In this document: in pieces, positions 53,239 through 62,650 of the stretch | Layout of the letters: each line of letters opens with the position of its first letter | Position numbering within the stretch: the stretch's first letter is position 1 | Source: Muribaculaceae bacterium | Lineage (GTDB): Bacteria > Bacteroidota > Bacteroidia > Bacteroidales > Muribaculaceae | Assembly (NCBI GenBank): GCA_029061225.1 | Contig: JAIDSM010000142.1 | Coordinates: 1-64,000, forward strand | Direction: 5' to 3' | DNA: 64,000 nt | Program-made: the position numbers and the translations under genes | The notes under the pieces: model-generated | Database searches by the model: none | Told to the model about the DNA's origin: nothing | Seen by the model: the letters and a program-made list of their open reading frames with translations, nothing else

Positions 53239-54774
53239 ATGAGAATATCAAAGCTCATGGAATATTCGCCTGTTCTATTAGCGATGATAATAGTGCTCGT
53301 GCTCTCTTTGCACATGCACTGGCAAGGTGATGCAGTGGCATTTTCATTTTTCATACCCGCTGAAAATGAAGATTTTTCATCCATTCAGCTTAATAGCGTT
53401 TGGGATATCTGGCCCTCGATGTGCAATCATTGGCACAATTCTACAGGGAGATTTTTCACTCATGCCATAGTGCAGCTTTTCTGTGCTTTTATAGGAAAGA
53501 CAGGTTTTGCCGTCTGCAACGCTTTGGTATGGGGAGCCCTGATCTTGATGCTGATGGCAATGACGAAGTTAAAGTCCCGGGGATTCTCTTTAGTGGCGCT
53601 GGCATCTTTATTGACTTTCATTTTGTTCTTTCCTCTCAATAATTGTTATGAGCAGTCGTTCCCTTTCGAACCACCCCATCAGATAAATTACGTATGGATG
53701 GGACTGTTGAACCTGATATGGATAAATATCTTTCTGAATGACGGGGAGAAAAAAAAGAATTGGGTCTATTTACTCCCACTTGCTGTATTAAGCTTTTTGA
53801 GCGGACAGAGCAATGAGTCTTTTTCAATCCCTATAGGAGGCGGAATTCTGGTCTATGCTTTTCATAAAAGGTTTGACATGTCTTTTCGCAGATATGTCAT
53901 GGCTATATGCTATGGTATCGGTGCCATGCTGGTCGTTTTCGCTCCCGGTAATTTCCAAAGAATAGGGTATTCCCACGGGTGGTCGTTGGCGCATACCGCA
54001 GAAGGTCTTTTGCCCGGACTCCTGGTCACATTAATCTTTCTTTTGACTTTGGCTGTCAATAGAAGAAAAGGCCGGAGGGTTCTTGATATCGTGAAGACTG
54101 ATTTTGGATTGTTTTTCTTTACTTCCATCATAATCAATTTCATGCTTGGTATATGTTTGGGTATGGGCTCCGGAGTCCGTATGCTGACTTGTGCCAACCT
54201 GCTTATTACAATTCTTATTCTTCAGCAAGCGGGCTGCATGAAGATAAAGCCTTTTGCTGGGATTGTCATGATGTCGCTTTTAATATTCATCGGTATATTT
54301 AGATATGAATCTATATCACGATTAAACTATAAGAATACTACCATCGAAAAGCTGTATCATGAATCCTCCGACGGGGTTGTGGTCTTGCCTGATGAGTTGT
54401 TCCTTCGGCAGGTACGCGAGTTTATAGTACGCCCACATCCCTATATGATGAAGGAGCGTGCCATCGATCCTTCCAAACCTAACATAGCAATTCGGCCTAT
54501 GTCTATGATGTCCCTTCCGCTTGACAGGGATACCAATATGATGTTTCCTCTCTCGGATCAGGCATGGCTTATGATACAGTCGAAGGCGTCTCCGGCAAAA
54601 TTTAAAATAGGCAAGATCCTGCTTCCGGGATTGTTGGACAGGCATCTCGCCGATCGTCTGATAGATTGGCGTGACGCATATTCTGTGTTTGACAGCACTG
54701 AATTATGGCGCGCTGCAATTTACATAAATGAAAGACCATATTTACATTCTAACATCACGATAGAAGATGAATGA
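53239..54774 (+). CDS. DUF6056-type integral membrane protein, possible GT-C glycosyltransferase
   Basis: 511 residues from ATG 53239. Ten or more membrane helices; a first-loop acidic segment (PAENEDFSS) and the APGNFQRIG motif (about residue 236) are shared with the next gene. I associate this with DUF6056, whose topology resembles GT-C glycosyltransferases using polyprenyl-phosphate sugars. The C-terminal soluble part (about 370-511) differs from the paralogue. It overlaps the next gene by eight bases. Confidence 0.7.
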   Translation: MRISKLMEYSPVLLAMIIVLVLSLHMHWQGDAVAFSFFIPAENEDFSSIQLNSVWDIWPSMCNHWHNSTGRFFTHAIVQLFCAFIGKTGFAVCNALVWGALILMLMAMTKLKSRGFSLVALASLLTFILFFPLNNCYEQSFPFEPPHQINYVWMGLLNLIWINIFLNDGEKKKNWVYLLPLAVLSFLSGQSNESFSIPIGGGILVYAFHKRFDMSFRRYVMAICYGIGAMLVVFAPGNFQRIGYSHGWSLAHTAEGLLPGLLVTLIFLLTLAVNRRKGRRVLDIVKTDFGLFFFTSIIINFMLGICLGMGSGVRMLTCANLLITILILQQAGCMKIKPFAGIVMMSLLIFIGIFRYESISRLNYKNTTIEKLYHESSDGVVVLPDELFLRQVREFIVRPHPYMMKERAIDPSKPNIAIRPMSMMSLPLDRDTNMMFPLSDQAWLMIQSKASPAKFKIGKILLPGLLDRHLADRLIDWRDAYSVFDSTELWRAAIYINERPYLHSNITIEDE

Positions 54775-56260
54775 CAGGCGTAAAAAGATAACAGGCGTAC
54801 TGCCCTTATTGCTGATATTGCTGATAGGAATCGCATATGCTTTAATGGGATTCTGGATTCCTCCGGTTGGTGATGATCTGGGATTTATTGATTCATTCCA
54901 ATCTCAGAATGACTGCTGGTATGCTTTCCCGAGATATATGTATCGTGCCTGGTTATGGAATAATGCCAGGATGGCAGACATGTTGAATCCGATAGGATAT
55001 ATATTCATGCCCCAATGGTTGAAGGCCGTTAGCAATGGAGTCGTCGTGATGCTGATGTTTTATATGACCCTGCGTCTTGCTTCTCAATTGAATCAGAAAT
55101 CGCCATTTATTCCTGTATTGCTCATATCTATTCTTACATTTGCAATGCGTTGGGATGGTATATGGATGGAGTATAATACATTTTATAACTACGTCTGGAG
55201 CTCGACTTTTGCAATGCTGGCCTTGTGTTTCTTGTTTTCAAGATATTCGAGTTCTGATAAATGGTACTGCTGGCTGATGCTGCCGTTCTGTTTTATAGCT
55301 TCCGCTATGCATGAAGCTATAGGTTTGCCCATGGCAGCTTCATTAGTCATTATGTTGATTATCACTCCCTTCTATAGAAATGCCGCTGCGCTTCGTAGGT
55401 TGGTGCTTATCGCAATGATATCGGGAGGACTATTCACGTTGACTTCTCCAGGCAATTTTAAGCGTATCGGGAGTATGCTTCAGCCGGAGCCTTCAATTCA
55501 GATAATCTTTGGATCCGCTGCGTTTGTAGTTATTCTTCTGTTATTATCCGCTTATCTGTTTGTCTATAGGAAATCCCTGTTTTATACCTTGCTGCGCTCT
55601 CCATGGATTGTCTATGTCGGCATAGCGCTGTTTTCCTCAGCTTTCATGTTGATGAGTGGTTTTGGCGGACGTACAGGGTGGTTTGCACAGTTATTTGCAG
55701 TAATCGCAGTGTTTCAGGTGATAACAAAGTCCGGTTTTACTGTTGGGAAAAATTTTGGTTGGATTTGTTCTGTAATATTGTCGTGTATGATAATATTCCA
55801 TATGGTGATGTTAGCCGTATGGCAACGTAAGCTATCTGAGGAAACACGGGAAGTGATAGCTGAGTATAGAAACTCGACTGACGGCATAGTGTTTTTCGAT
55901 TATACAAAAGATTCTCAGCTTCCGTGGTATCTGCTACGCAAGAATCATGGCGTTCCGGATGATGATGATTCCTACTATCGTTATCGTATGCGTCGCCATT
56001 ATGGAGAGGGTAGGCAATTGGTGATTCTGCCCACTTCTTTCAATCCAATTCCCGACACACTGACCACTCCCGTAAGTGATGGCGATTTCATATTGACCTC
56101 CCGCATGCCGGAGAACGTATCGGGGGATACAATTGTAGCTATATTTCCGCGCATAATTACGCTTATTGAAGATAAGGAATATATAATCAATGAATTTAGC
56201 TATCAAGGACGGCAGCTTTATCTATTGTCGCTGATGGATAGGGACAGAGGCGAGAAGTAG
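54767..56260 (+). CDS. DUF6056-type integral membrane protein, paralogue of the previous gene
   Basis: 497 residues, about ten membrane helices. An early acidic motif (PPVGDDLGF) follows the first helix, and SPGNFKRIG (about 226-234) matches the previous protein. The short C-terminal domain is soluble. Together with the GtrB-like protein and the LTA-synthase-like protein it forms a glycan-modification cassette, where two GT-C enzymes may use one lipid-linked sugar on different acceptors. The overlap with the upstream gene implies coupled translation. Confidence 0.7.
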   Translation: MNDRRKKITGVLPLLLILLIGIAYALMGFWIPPVGDDLGFIDSFQSQNDCWYAFPRYMYRAWLWNNARMADMLNPIGYIFMPQWLKAVSNGVVVMLMFYMTLRLASQLNQKSPFIPVLLISILTFAMRWDGIWMEYNTFYNYVWSSTFAMLALCFLFSRYSSSDKWYCWLMLPFCFIASAMHEAIGLPMAASLVIMLIITPFYRNAAALRRLVLIAMISGGLFTLTSPGNFKRIGSMLQPEPSIQIIFGSAAFVVILLLLSAYLFVYRKSLFYTLLRSPWIVYVGIALFSSAFMLMSGFGGRTGWFAQLFAVIAVFQVITKSGFTVGKNFGWICSVILSCMIIFHMVMLAVWQRKLSEETREVIAEYRNSTDGIVFFDYTKDSQLPWYLLRKNHGVPDDDDSYYRYRMRRHYGEGRQLVILPTSFNPIPDTLTTPVSDGDFILTSRMPENVSGDTIVAIFPRIITLIEDKEYIINEFSYQGRQLYLLSLMDRDRGEK

Positions 56261-56291
56261 TAGAATGATAAGTCATAATAAATGATATATT

Positions 56292-58130
56292 ATGAATAAA
56301 GTTTCCAATAGCTTTCCGAGTATGATAAAGTCTCCGGTGGTGGCATATTATATCGCAATTCTGGTAGCCCTTTATATTGAATGGGCATATTTTGCCTTGT
56401 CGGTCGGAGGTTTTGGCAACAGTACTGTATTTACATTGTGTAAAGGTGTCGGAGATTGCATGATGTTGCTTATTTTATATTGGATTCTTCCGAAAAGATT
56501 CATATGGATAGAAATTGTGATTGTATGGATGCTTTCAATATTCTTCATATTGAATTTATGGTACTTTCGATTTTGGAATGAAATGATAACTCCATTGTTT
56601 TACCGACTTTGGAGTAATATAAATGGAGACACGGTAGCGTCGGTAAAGGCTCTCGTAAGCGGATGCGACCTGATATTTCTGTTTTGTCCTGTTGCAGTGT
56701 TGGTTCTATACTTTATGTATAAGGATCGTATCGGGGACAATAGGGAATTGGCGGGGTGTCGGAACAGAATACGCATTATAATGACCGTGACTACGGTATG
56801 TGTATTCTTTATTTCTCAAATAGGGTATGCGGTGACACAGTCTAAATGGAATAAGTCGGTCGGATATAGGAATCAGACAGTCGTTGCAAATTTTAAAGCT
56901 AATTTTACTGATATCACAAATGCATCGGTATATGTGTTAAGAATTAAGGGATTGCCGTTGTATCTCTATACTTCATTGGTAAATATGGTTGAAGATCTGG
57001 CCTATTCGCACGATTTTGAGCCCACTCCCAAAGACTTGAAAGAACTGAATGATTTCATAAGTGAGACGCCTCACTATCCTGTGGTTGAGGAATTTGAGGC
57101 AAATGATGATAAAAATGTAATCATAATATTGGTGGAATCCCTTAATGCCGATGTGATAGGTGAAAGTGTCAACGGACATGAGATCACTCCGTTTTTAAAC
57201 TCGTTGATAAAATCGGAGGGGACTATTTCTGCCGTCAACGTCTTGCCTCAGGTCAAAGATGGATGTTCAAACGATGGTCAGATGCTGACCAATACTGGCT
57301 TACTGCCACTGTCAAGAGGGGTCGCGTCTATGTCCTTGAGTAAGGATCTGGTCTATCCCGGTCTTCCGAAAATCTTGAGAAAGAAATCTTCAGTGGCGGT
57401 TTTCGGCGATGCCGGAATGACTTGGAATCAGACTCAGGCTTATAAGGATTACGGATTTGAAAAAACATATTCGATACTTGATTATGAAGATTCGGCCGAG
57501 ATGTATGGAAATGACGCAGCCATGTTTGATTTCTCAAAAGCTGTTCTTGATACTGTCAGACACCCTTTCCTGATGGAATTTGTGACATTTTCCTCGCATG
57601 CGCCGTTTACGCATAAAAACATAAATACGCAGGAGTGGCTTGGATGCAGCGGCTTGGATAGCAATGAAATAAATTATCTGAATAGTATAAATTACACGGA
57701 TCTTCAGATACGTAGATTTTTTGAGACCCTCCGTCAGCGCGAATTATTGGAATCATCAGTAATCTTTATCGTATCGGATCATTCACAGACATTAGGTCTT
57801 AACAAAAACAAAGTGAAGGACATAAAAGAAGATACACTTGATTTGCTTCCGATGGTATTTATCGCGGTCAATACCGGAGTCACTAAAAAAATAATGTCAC
57901 CGGTTGGGCAGGTAGATGTATTCCCGACGATATTGCATGTTCTGAACAAAGGAGAAGAGGGATACCGTGGTCTTGGCCGGTCACTGCTCGACACCGCATT
58001 GTCTTCTTCAGTTTCCGCAAAAGGCGTGGTCAGAGGAAGCAGTTCGGAATATGAAATCAACAGGCAGAAACGCGCCTGGCAGGTTTCAGATTCGTTACTG
58101 AGATCCAATTTCTTCAGCCGTAAATTATAG
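56292..58130 (+). CDS. LTA-synthase-like membrane sulfatase/phosphotransferase
   Basis: 612 residues. Five membrane helices in the first 180 residues are followed by an alkaline-phosphatase-superfamily domain: VIIILVESLNADVIG (first metal site), KDGCSNDGQM (likely nucleophile Ser/Thr region), FVTFSSHAPF and IVSDHSQTLG (second metal site). Members transfer phosphoglycerol or phosphoethanolamine to surface glycans or lipids. In this position it probably decorates the glycan made by the cluster. Ends 2 bp from the convergent flippase gene. Confidence 0.85.
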   Translation: MNKVSNSFPSMIKSPVVAYYIAILVALYIEWAYFALSVGGFGNSTVFTLCKGVGDCMMLLILYWILPKRFIWIEIVIVWMLSIFFILNLWYFRFWNEMITPLFYRLWSNINGDTVASVKALVSGCDLIFLFCPVAVLVLYFMYKDRIGDNRELAGCRNRIRIIMTVTTVCVFFISQIGYAVTQSKWNKSVGYRNQTVVANFKANFTDITNASVYVLRIKGLPLYLYTSLVNMVEDLAYSHDFEPTPKDLKELNDFISETPHYPVVEEFEANDDKNVIIILVESLNADVIGESVNGHEITPFLNSLIKSEGTISAVNVLPQVKDGCSNDGQMLTNTGLLPLSRGVASMSLSKDLVYPGLPKILRKKSSVAVFGDAGMTWNQTQAYKDYGFEKTYSILDYEDSAEMYGNDAAMFDFSKAVLDTVRHPFLMEFVTFSSHAPFTHKNINTQEWLGCSGLDSNEINYLNSINYTDLQIRRFFETLRQRELLESSVIFIVSDHSQTLGLNKNKVKDIKEDTLDLLPMVFIAVNTGVTKKIMSPVGQVDVFPTILHVLNKGEEGYRGLGRSLLDTALSSSVSAKGVVRGSSSEYEINRQKRAWQVSDSLLRSNFFSRKL

Positions 58131-58132
58131 AC

Positions 58133-59602
58133 TTATTTTGACAGCCTTTTGACAAGAAGTCTTAAGGATACGATTGCTGCTGTAAGAAGGAGCAGAGAGG
58201 ATGCGATGATTGATATGAGGCCTTTGGTATGTAGACATATCGCTGTCATTACCATGGAGGAGAGTATTGAGAACAAAATGATGCGGGCTGCTTGACCCGA
58301 TAATTTGTAATTATATAGATTATGATTTACGAACATGTAGACACAGAGGCAAATGGCGCAGTCTAAAATGGCTGCGTACCCGAGGCCGTCAAGACCAAAC
58401 AGAAAGTATCCGCCACAGGTAAGACCGAGAGTAAGCAGGTTGGCTCCTACCGACTCCATCCAAAAGAACAGACGGCGGTTGTCTTTTGCAAACACTATAT
58501 AGCCTAAAGGATACATCAGGGCTCTCACCACTACTGCAAGCGCGAGCAGACGCAGCAATGGCGTAGCCACAAGGAAATTCGAGGTCTGAAATACCTTTAT
58601 GACAAAGGGAGCAAGGAGTATGACTGCGCAGACTATAGGGGCAATCAGAAGGCCTACTATCTCGATTTGGCGGTTTACGACCTCACACATCTTTTCGTCA
58701 TTGCCTGATACGGCTGATAGACGTGGAAGATAATCCATTGCCATCGCTGTGAAGACGATCGCTGAATATTGAGATGTCATTGTGTTGCAGGATTGGAAAA
58801 AACCGACCTCTTCCATTCCACCGCGGGTACGTATGTAGACATTTACAAGATAGTTGACAAAATTTCTGAAAAGGTCGTTGCTCATTAATATGATACCCAT
58901 GGCAAGAACCCTCTTAAGCACGGGAAGATGAATCTCATGGTTCCAGGGAGATGCCGATACTGTCAATGTTTTCTTCAAAGACATGAAATACCATAAGCAT
59001 GTGGATATGGCAATTGCCACCATGGCAGGAACAATGCCATCCGTACCCCAAAAATAATAAAGAGGCACACCGATAGCCAATCCCACTGATGATCCTATCA
59101 GACTTGCTTTCGACAGGGGTTTTATGGCATGTAGCCCTTGAAGTACCGACATGAGCGCCACTCCGGCGATAGTGAAGAACACGGCAGCCGCGAGCAACAG
59201 AAAACCGCCTGTATATCTCAGGTTGCCAAATGTGATTTCCGACAATGTTTTTGGGAATAGCAGGCATACCAGGGATCCAAGCAGGGCCGACAACAGTATC
59301 AGCGGACGTACAGCTGTGAGAATATCTGCTAAGCGCGACTCATTATCTTTGCTTTGTCCGATTTCCTTTACAATGGATAAGTTTAGTCCTAAGGAAGCAA
59401 ATTGCTGGATGGTAAGCGAGGCCGTATTGAAAAGACCTGCGATTCCCATTCCCGACGGCCCAAGAATCACAGCTACAAACTTGATTCTTATAGCGGAGAT
59501 AAGAATATTGAATACCTGCACTCCTCCAAAAATCGAAGTGCCCTTAAGGATATTTCTGAAACTGTTTTCCTCTTTCTTCTCGGCTTCTGTCATTCTTGGC
59601 AT
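58133..59602 (-). CDS. Wzx-type polysaccharide flippase
   Basis: 489 residues with about 12-14 membrane helices, of the MATE/oligosaccharidyl-lipid flippase group. The N-terminal FGGVQVFNILISAIRIKFVAVILGPSGMGIAGLF is typical of Bacteroidetes O-antigen flippases. It moves undecaprenyl-linked oligosaccharide to the periplasmic side. Its start overlaps the end of the glycosyltransferase gene by 13 bases (59590-59602); ATG 59593 is an alternative start. Confidence 0.9.
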   Translation of the reverse strand: MPRMTEAEKKEENSFRNILKGTSIFGGVQVFNILISAIRIKFVAVILGPSGMGIAGLFNTASLTIQQFASLGLNLSIVKEIGQSKDNESRLADILTAVRPLILLSALLGSLVCLLFPKTLSEITFGNLRYTGGFLLLAAAVFFTIAGVALMSVLQGLHAIKPLSKASLIGSSVGLAIGVPLYYFWGTDGIVPAMVAIAISTCLWYFMSLKKTLTVSASPWNHEIHLPVLKRVLAMGIILMSNDLFRNFVNYLVNVYIRTRGGMEEVGFFQSCNTMTSQYSAIVFTAMAMDYLPRLSAVSGNDEKMCEVVNRQIEIVGLLIAPIVCAVILLAPFVIKVFQTSNFLVATPLLRLLALAVVVRALMYPLGYIVFAKDNRRLFFWMESVGANLLTLGLTCGGYFLFGLDGLGYAAILDCAICLCVYMFVNHNLYNYKLSGQAARIILFSILSSMVMTAICLHTKGLISIIASSLLLLTAAIVSLRLLVKRLSK

Positions 59603-60465
59603 TTTCTTTTCCTTGAGTCTTGCGTGTTGAAAACCTTATATTTCGTTGCCTTTGCTGCTCCTTTTATCCAGTTGTGGCAGTAAGAGACAGGGTTTGGCGT
59701 GATTCCCTTCATCCAGAGAGGTATTTCTCTTAATGCATGGGCTATCATGCGAAGTGGCCATGAATATGGATGCAGCCGCATGAAGACGGCACCCTTTGTC
59801 TGAGGCCGGGATGGGAGCATAAGATTGCGTTCCGAAGTAGTCGGATCGTCATGCCGCGCGATGGTCAAAGGGAGAAACTGTCCTTTCAGTCCGCGATCAA
59901 GACAGTCGTGAAGGAAAATATCCTCCTCTCCTGAGGGAAACATGGCCCCGATGCCAAAGTTTTCATTAAACCATATCTTGCCTTTTACAGAGTCTTTTCT
60001 GAAAGCAATTTCAATGGATGACACGAAATATCCCTTGGGTGGAGTATTAAGACTGCACGGTGCATCCGGAAAGAATTTCTCATTGTAAGAGGAAACGTAG
60101 CGGAATGTTATGATATCGCAATCTCTGTTTCTTTCGAATGAGTCAACTACATTGAGGAGACCTTCTTGTGAATACTCCACATCGTCATCACCGATCAGCA
60201 ACACGGGGGCTTCCGCATGTGAAATTGCGTTGTTACGGTTGATGGACAATCCTTTGGTATCTGTCTTAATGATTTTGAAGTCTGTTCGCTGAAGCTCGTT
60301 GGGAATAGGACATCCTCCATCTGTCTGCCAACTTACAAGATACCGTACGCCATCCACTCTCGGATGTTTCCCAGACGCCAGGCGTCTGATTCCATCTTCT
60401 CCGTACGTGCTTATGAGCACTTCCATAAAAAGAGGCTCATTATGATCTTCCATTTTTTCCCTCAT
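59590..60465 (-). CDS. Glycosyltransferase family 2
   Basis: 291 residues. A short GT-A fold opens with EVLISTYGEDGIRRL and contains the DDDVEYSQEG metal motif (about 114-120) and the GEEDIFLHDCLDRG segment (about 198-210). It transfers a sugar in the assembly of the surface glycan. The ATG overlaps the stop of the upstream family-1 glycosyltransferase by four bases (60462-60465). Confidence 0.83.
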   Translation of the reverse strand: MREKMEDHNEPLFMEVLISTYGEDGIRRLASGKHPRVDGVRYLVSWQTDGGCPIPNELQRTDFKIIKTDTKGLSINRNNAISHAEAPVLLIGDDDVEYSQEGLLNVVDSFERNRDCDIITFRYVSSYNEKFFPDAPCSLNTPPKGYFVSSIEIAFRKDSVKGKIWFNENFGIGAMFPSGEEDIFLHDCLDRGLKGQFLPLTIARHDDPTTSERNLMLPSRPQTKGAVFMRLHPYSWPLRMIAHALREIPLWMKGITPNPVSYCHNWIKGAAKATKYKVFNTQDSRKRKCQE

Positions 60466-61598
60466 CCTGCGGATTGTTGGTTAGTATTCTGTTTGATGAT
60501 TTTCTTCCAATGTGATTCGAAGATACCGGCGATCTTACGCACATCGTTATGCCTCTCTACGAGTTTTCGTCCCTCCTTGCTTCTGCGATACAGATCCTCC
60601 TTATCCTCGATGAGAGCTCGAAGTCTTTCCTTTATAGTGGTGCGATCTTCCAAAGGCGACAGGCAGAATACAGGATGAATGCTTTCATCGCAGTAATCGT
60701 AATATTCAGGTTGCCCTCCGGACGCAGAGATACGCCCGACCGCCATAGTCTGAAGTGCATTTGTCGCGGGAGAATATGAATATAGCTGGTCGATCACGAT
60801 ATGACTGTCACGCAGCTCTCCCATATAGTCGGAAAGAGATAGATTCCTGGCTGTCCTTACCTCACACTTCCCTTGCATCTCCTGCTCAAGTTCCTTGCAT
60901 ATTTCAAGAAGATACATAGTTCCTTTCTGGATTTCCATTTTTTCTCGTATCCCTATCAGAATACGTATGGGACCATCTATAGTCAGGGGTTTATACTGCA
61001 GTGAGTCAAGCTCTATAGGGAGATTGGTGAAGACAAGCTTGTCGTGGTCCATGTGCATGCGTGCTGACATGTCATATTCCGGAAGGATAGCCATTGCACC
61101 GTCGACCGTATCGTAAAGATGAGCGGTATAGTCTGCATGATCTTTTATTAGCCATCCTCGTTCTCTTGCAGGGTCACACTTCACCATAGGGGTATTCTCT
61201 TTTCCGATCCTGAATTCAGAGAACCTGAACAGATCAGAATCCACACAGTCTTTTACAAAAAAGTGGTCGTCTCCACATAGAGTCAGAAACACTGATTTGT
61301 TGTTTTTCTTCAGGATATCGTAGATCATCCTCAGTTTGCCGGGCTTCAGTTCGAGAAATTGAGGATTGATCAGCTGAACGACATCGTAGCCGCTCCATGA
61401 AGGGAGAATGGCCATGACTTTGTAAAGATAACGTATGCTGCCGAGGATGCCGGGCTTGCGTCGTAGCTCTATATCGGCGTCTGTCTGCATATAGACACCA
61501 CGGTCGGAGACGAGTGTGACGTCATGGCCGCGCTTCCTCAGTTCTTTGGCGAGGCAGGCGTGGAGATTGGAATAGTCGCCGAGCATCAGTATCTTCAT
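60462..61598 (-). CDS. Glycosyltransferase (GT-B fold, GT4-like)
   Basis: 378 residues. A GT-B fold is suggested by MKILMLGDYSNLHACLAKELRKRGHDVTLVS at the N-terminus and by the C-terminal part with SYSPATNALQTMAVGR and DRTTIKERLRALIEDKEDL, although the EX7E motif is degenerate. It is the first gene of the minus-strand glycan operon and is driven by the promoter at 61630-61661. Donor and acceptor are unknown. Confidence 0.8.
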   Translation of the reverse strand: MKILMLGDYSNLHACLAKELRKRGHDVTLVSDRGVYMQTDADIELRRKPGILGSIRYLYKVMAILPSWSGYDVVQLINPQFLELKPGKLRMIYDILKKNNKSVFLTLCGDDHFFVKDCVDSDLFRFSEFRIGKENTPMVKCDPARERGWLIKDHADYTAHLYDTVDGAMAILPEYDMSARMHMDHDKLVFTNLPIELDSLQYKPLTIDGPIRILIGIREKMEIQKGTMYLLEICKELEQEMQGKCEVRTARNLSLSDYMGELRDSHIVIDQLYSYSPATNALQTMAVGRISASGGQPEYYDYCDESIHPVFCLSPLEDRTTIKERLRALIEDKEDLYRRSKEGRKLVERHNDVRKIAGIFESHWKKIIKQNTNQQSAG

Positions 61599-61629
61599 GG
61601 CTCTCTAGATTTATGTCTTCTTCACACTA

Positions 61630-61661
61630 CAAAATTAACCATTCTTTATATTTTTTGCAAA
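61630..61661 (-). promoter_or_regulatory. Bacteroides-type promoter of the glycan operon
   Basis: Minus strand TTTGC (61657-61661), 19 bp, TAATTTTG (61630-61637). The gap 61599-61681 also has to serve the divergent glycosyltransferase gene, whose own -7 box near 61649-61657 overlaps the same TTTGC, so the two promoters would compete. Confidence 0.75.
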
Positions 61662-61681
61662 TATTATTCAATTTTTATGGA

Positions 61682-62650
61682 ATGGAAGTCGTTAAGAAAA
61701 TGATGAATGAATCGGAAAACAGTAAGGAATGCATGACGGTGGTGGTGCCGGTCTACAACCGCGCCCATCTTATACGCCGATGTCTGGACAGCATATACGC
61801 CCAGACATATCGTCCGGTATCCGTCATTGTAGTTGACAATGCATCCTCTGACTCCACATCTTCTGAAGTGATGAATTGGGCCGATAGCCATAATGAGGAC
61901 GGATTCAAGCTTAGTCTGCTTGAGGAGAACCGTCGCGGTGCGGCTTATGCCAGACAGACAGGCCTGGAACACACTGTAACTGATAAGGTGATGTTTTTTG
62001 ATTCCGACGACAGGATGCTCCCTGGCGCTATAAGGAGTATCATGGATGCATGGTCTACAGAACCGGAAGCAGACGCAGTGGCGTGGCCGCTCGTGGTGCA
62101 TGGAAAGGATGGTGACCGGCTCACTCATTCTGTCACCGGATGCCTGCTTGAACGCCATATGGTCCACGCCATCTTTTGCACTCTCGGATATGCAGTAAGG
62201 AAGGATGTCATGATGGCTTGTGGAGGATGGTGCGGTAAGTTCACTTGCTGGGATGATCTCGAGACCGGTGTAAGGCTTCTCCTGAGAAATCCTCGGGTCA
62301 TAGCGTTAAATAAGCCCATGGCAGAGGTATTCCCGCAGACAGAAAGTATTTCAGGGGTATCCTTTTCCGAAAAGGTGGGAAAATGGGAGCTCGCTCTCGA
62401 CGGTATTGATGAATCGATAGTAAAAAGTGGACGTAAGGATGCAAAGCGTCTTCATAATATCGTAAGTTATCGCAGGGCTATCCTTGCTGCCGACTATTTC
62501 AAGGAGGAGCATCCTGAGCTTGCGGCTCCTCTATATTCCAGGGCATTGTCGGAAGTGCCGAAGGCAAAACGTCCGCTCATCCGTTTCGCCTATCATTGGA
62601 CTCGGCTCGGGATGCGCGGAGCGTTCTCTATCGTCGGAAGATTCCTTTGA
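61682..62650 (+). CDS. Glycosyltransferase family 2
   Basis: 322 residues from ATG 61682 (ATG 61700 is an alternative). The frame opens further upstream through the divergent promoter and is not credible there. GT-A signatures: VVVPVYNRAHLIRRCLDSI, VVDNASSDST and FFDSDDRM (metal site). The C-terminus is basic. Divergent from the minus-strand glycan operon. The stop codon is followed directly by a heptad array. Confidence 0.87.
   Translation: MEVVKKMMNESENSKECMTVVVPVYNRAHLIRRCLDSIYAQTYRPVSVIVVDNASSDSTSSEVMNWADSHNEDGFKLSLLEENRRGAAYARQTGLEHTVTDKVMFFDSDDRMLPGAIRSIMDAWSTEPEADAVAWPLVVHGKDGDRLTHSVTGCLLERHMVHAIFCTLGYAVRKDVMMACGGWCGKFTCWDDLETGVRLLLRNPRVIALNKPMAEVFPQTESISGVSFSEKVGKWELALDGIDESIVKSGRKDAKRLHNIVSYRRAILAADYFKEEHPELAAPLYSRALSEVPKAKRPLIRFAYHWTRLGMRGAFSIVGRFL

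Noticed and set aside
56261..56291. A 7-bp array before the LTA-synthase-like gene
   Set aside because: ATGATAA-like units recur but not in constant register; AT-richness alone can explain it.
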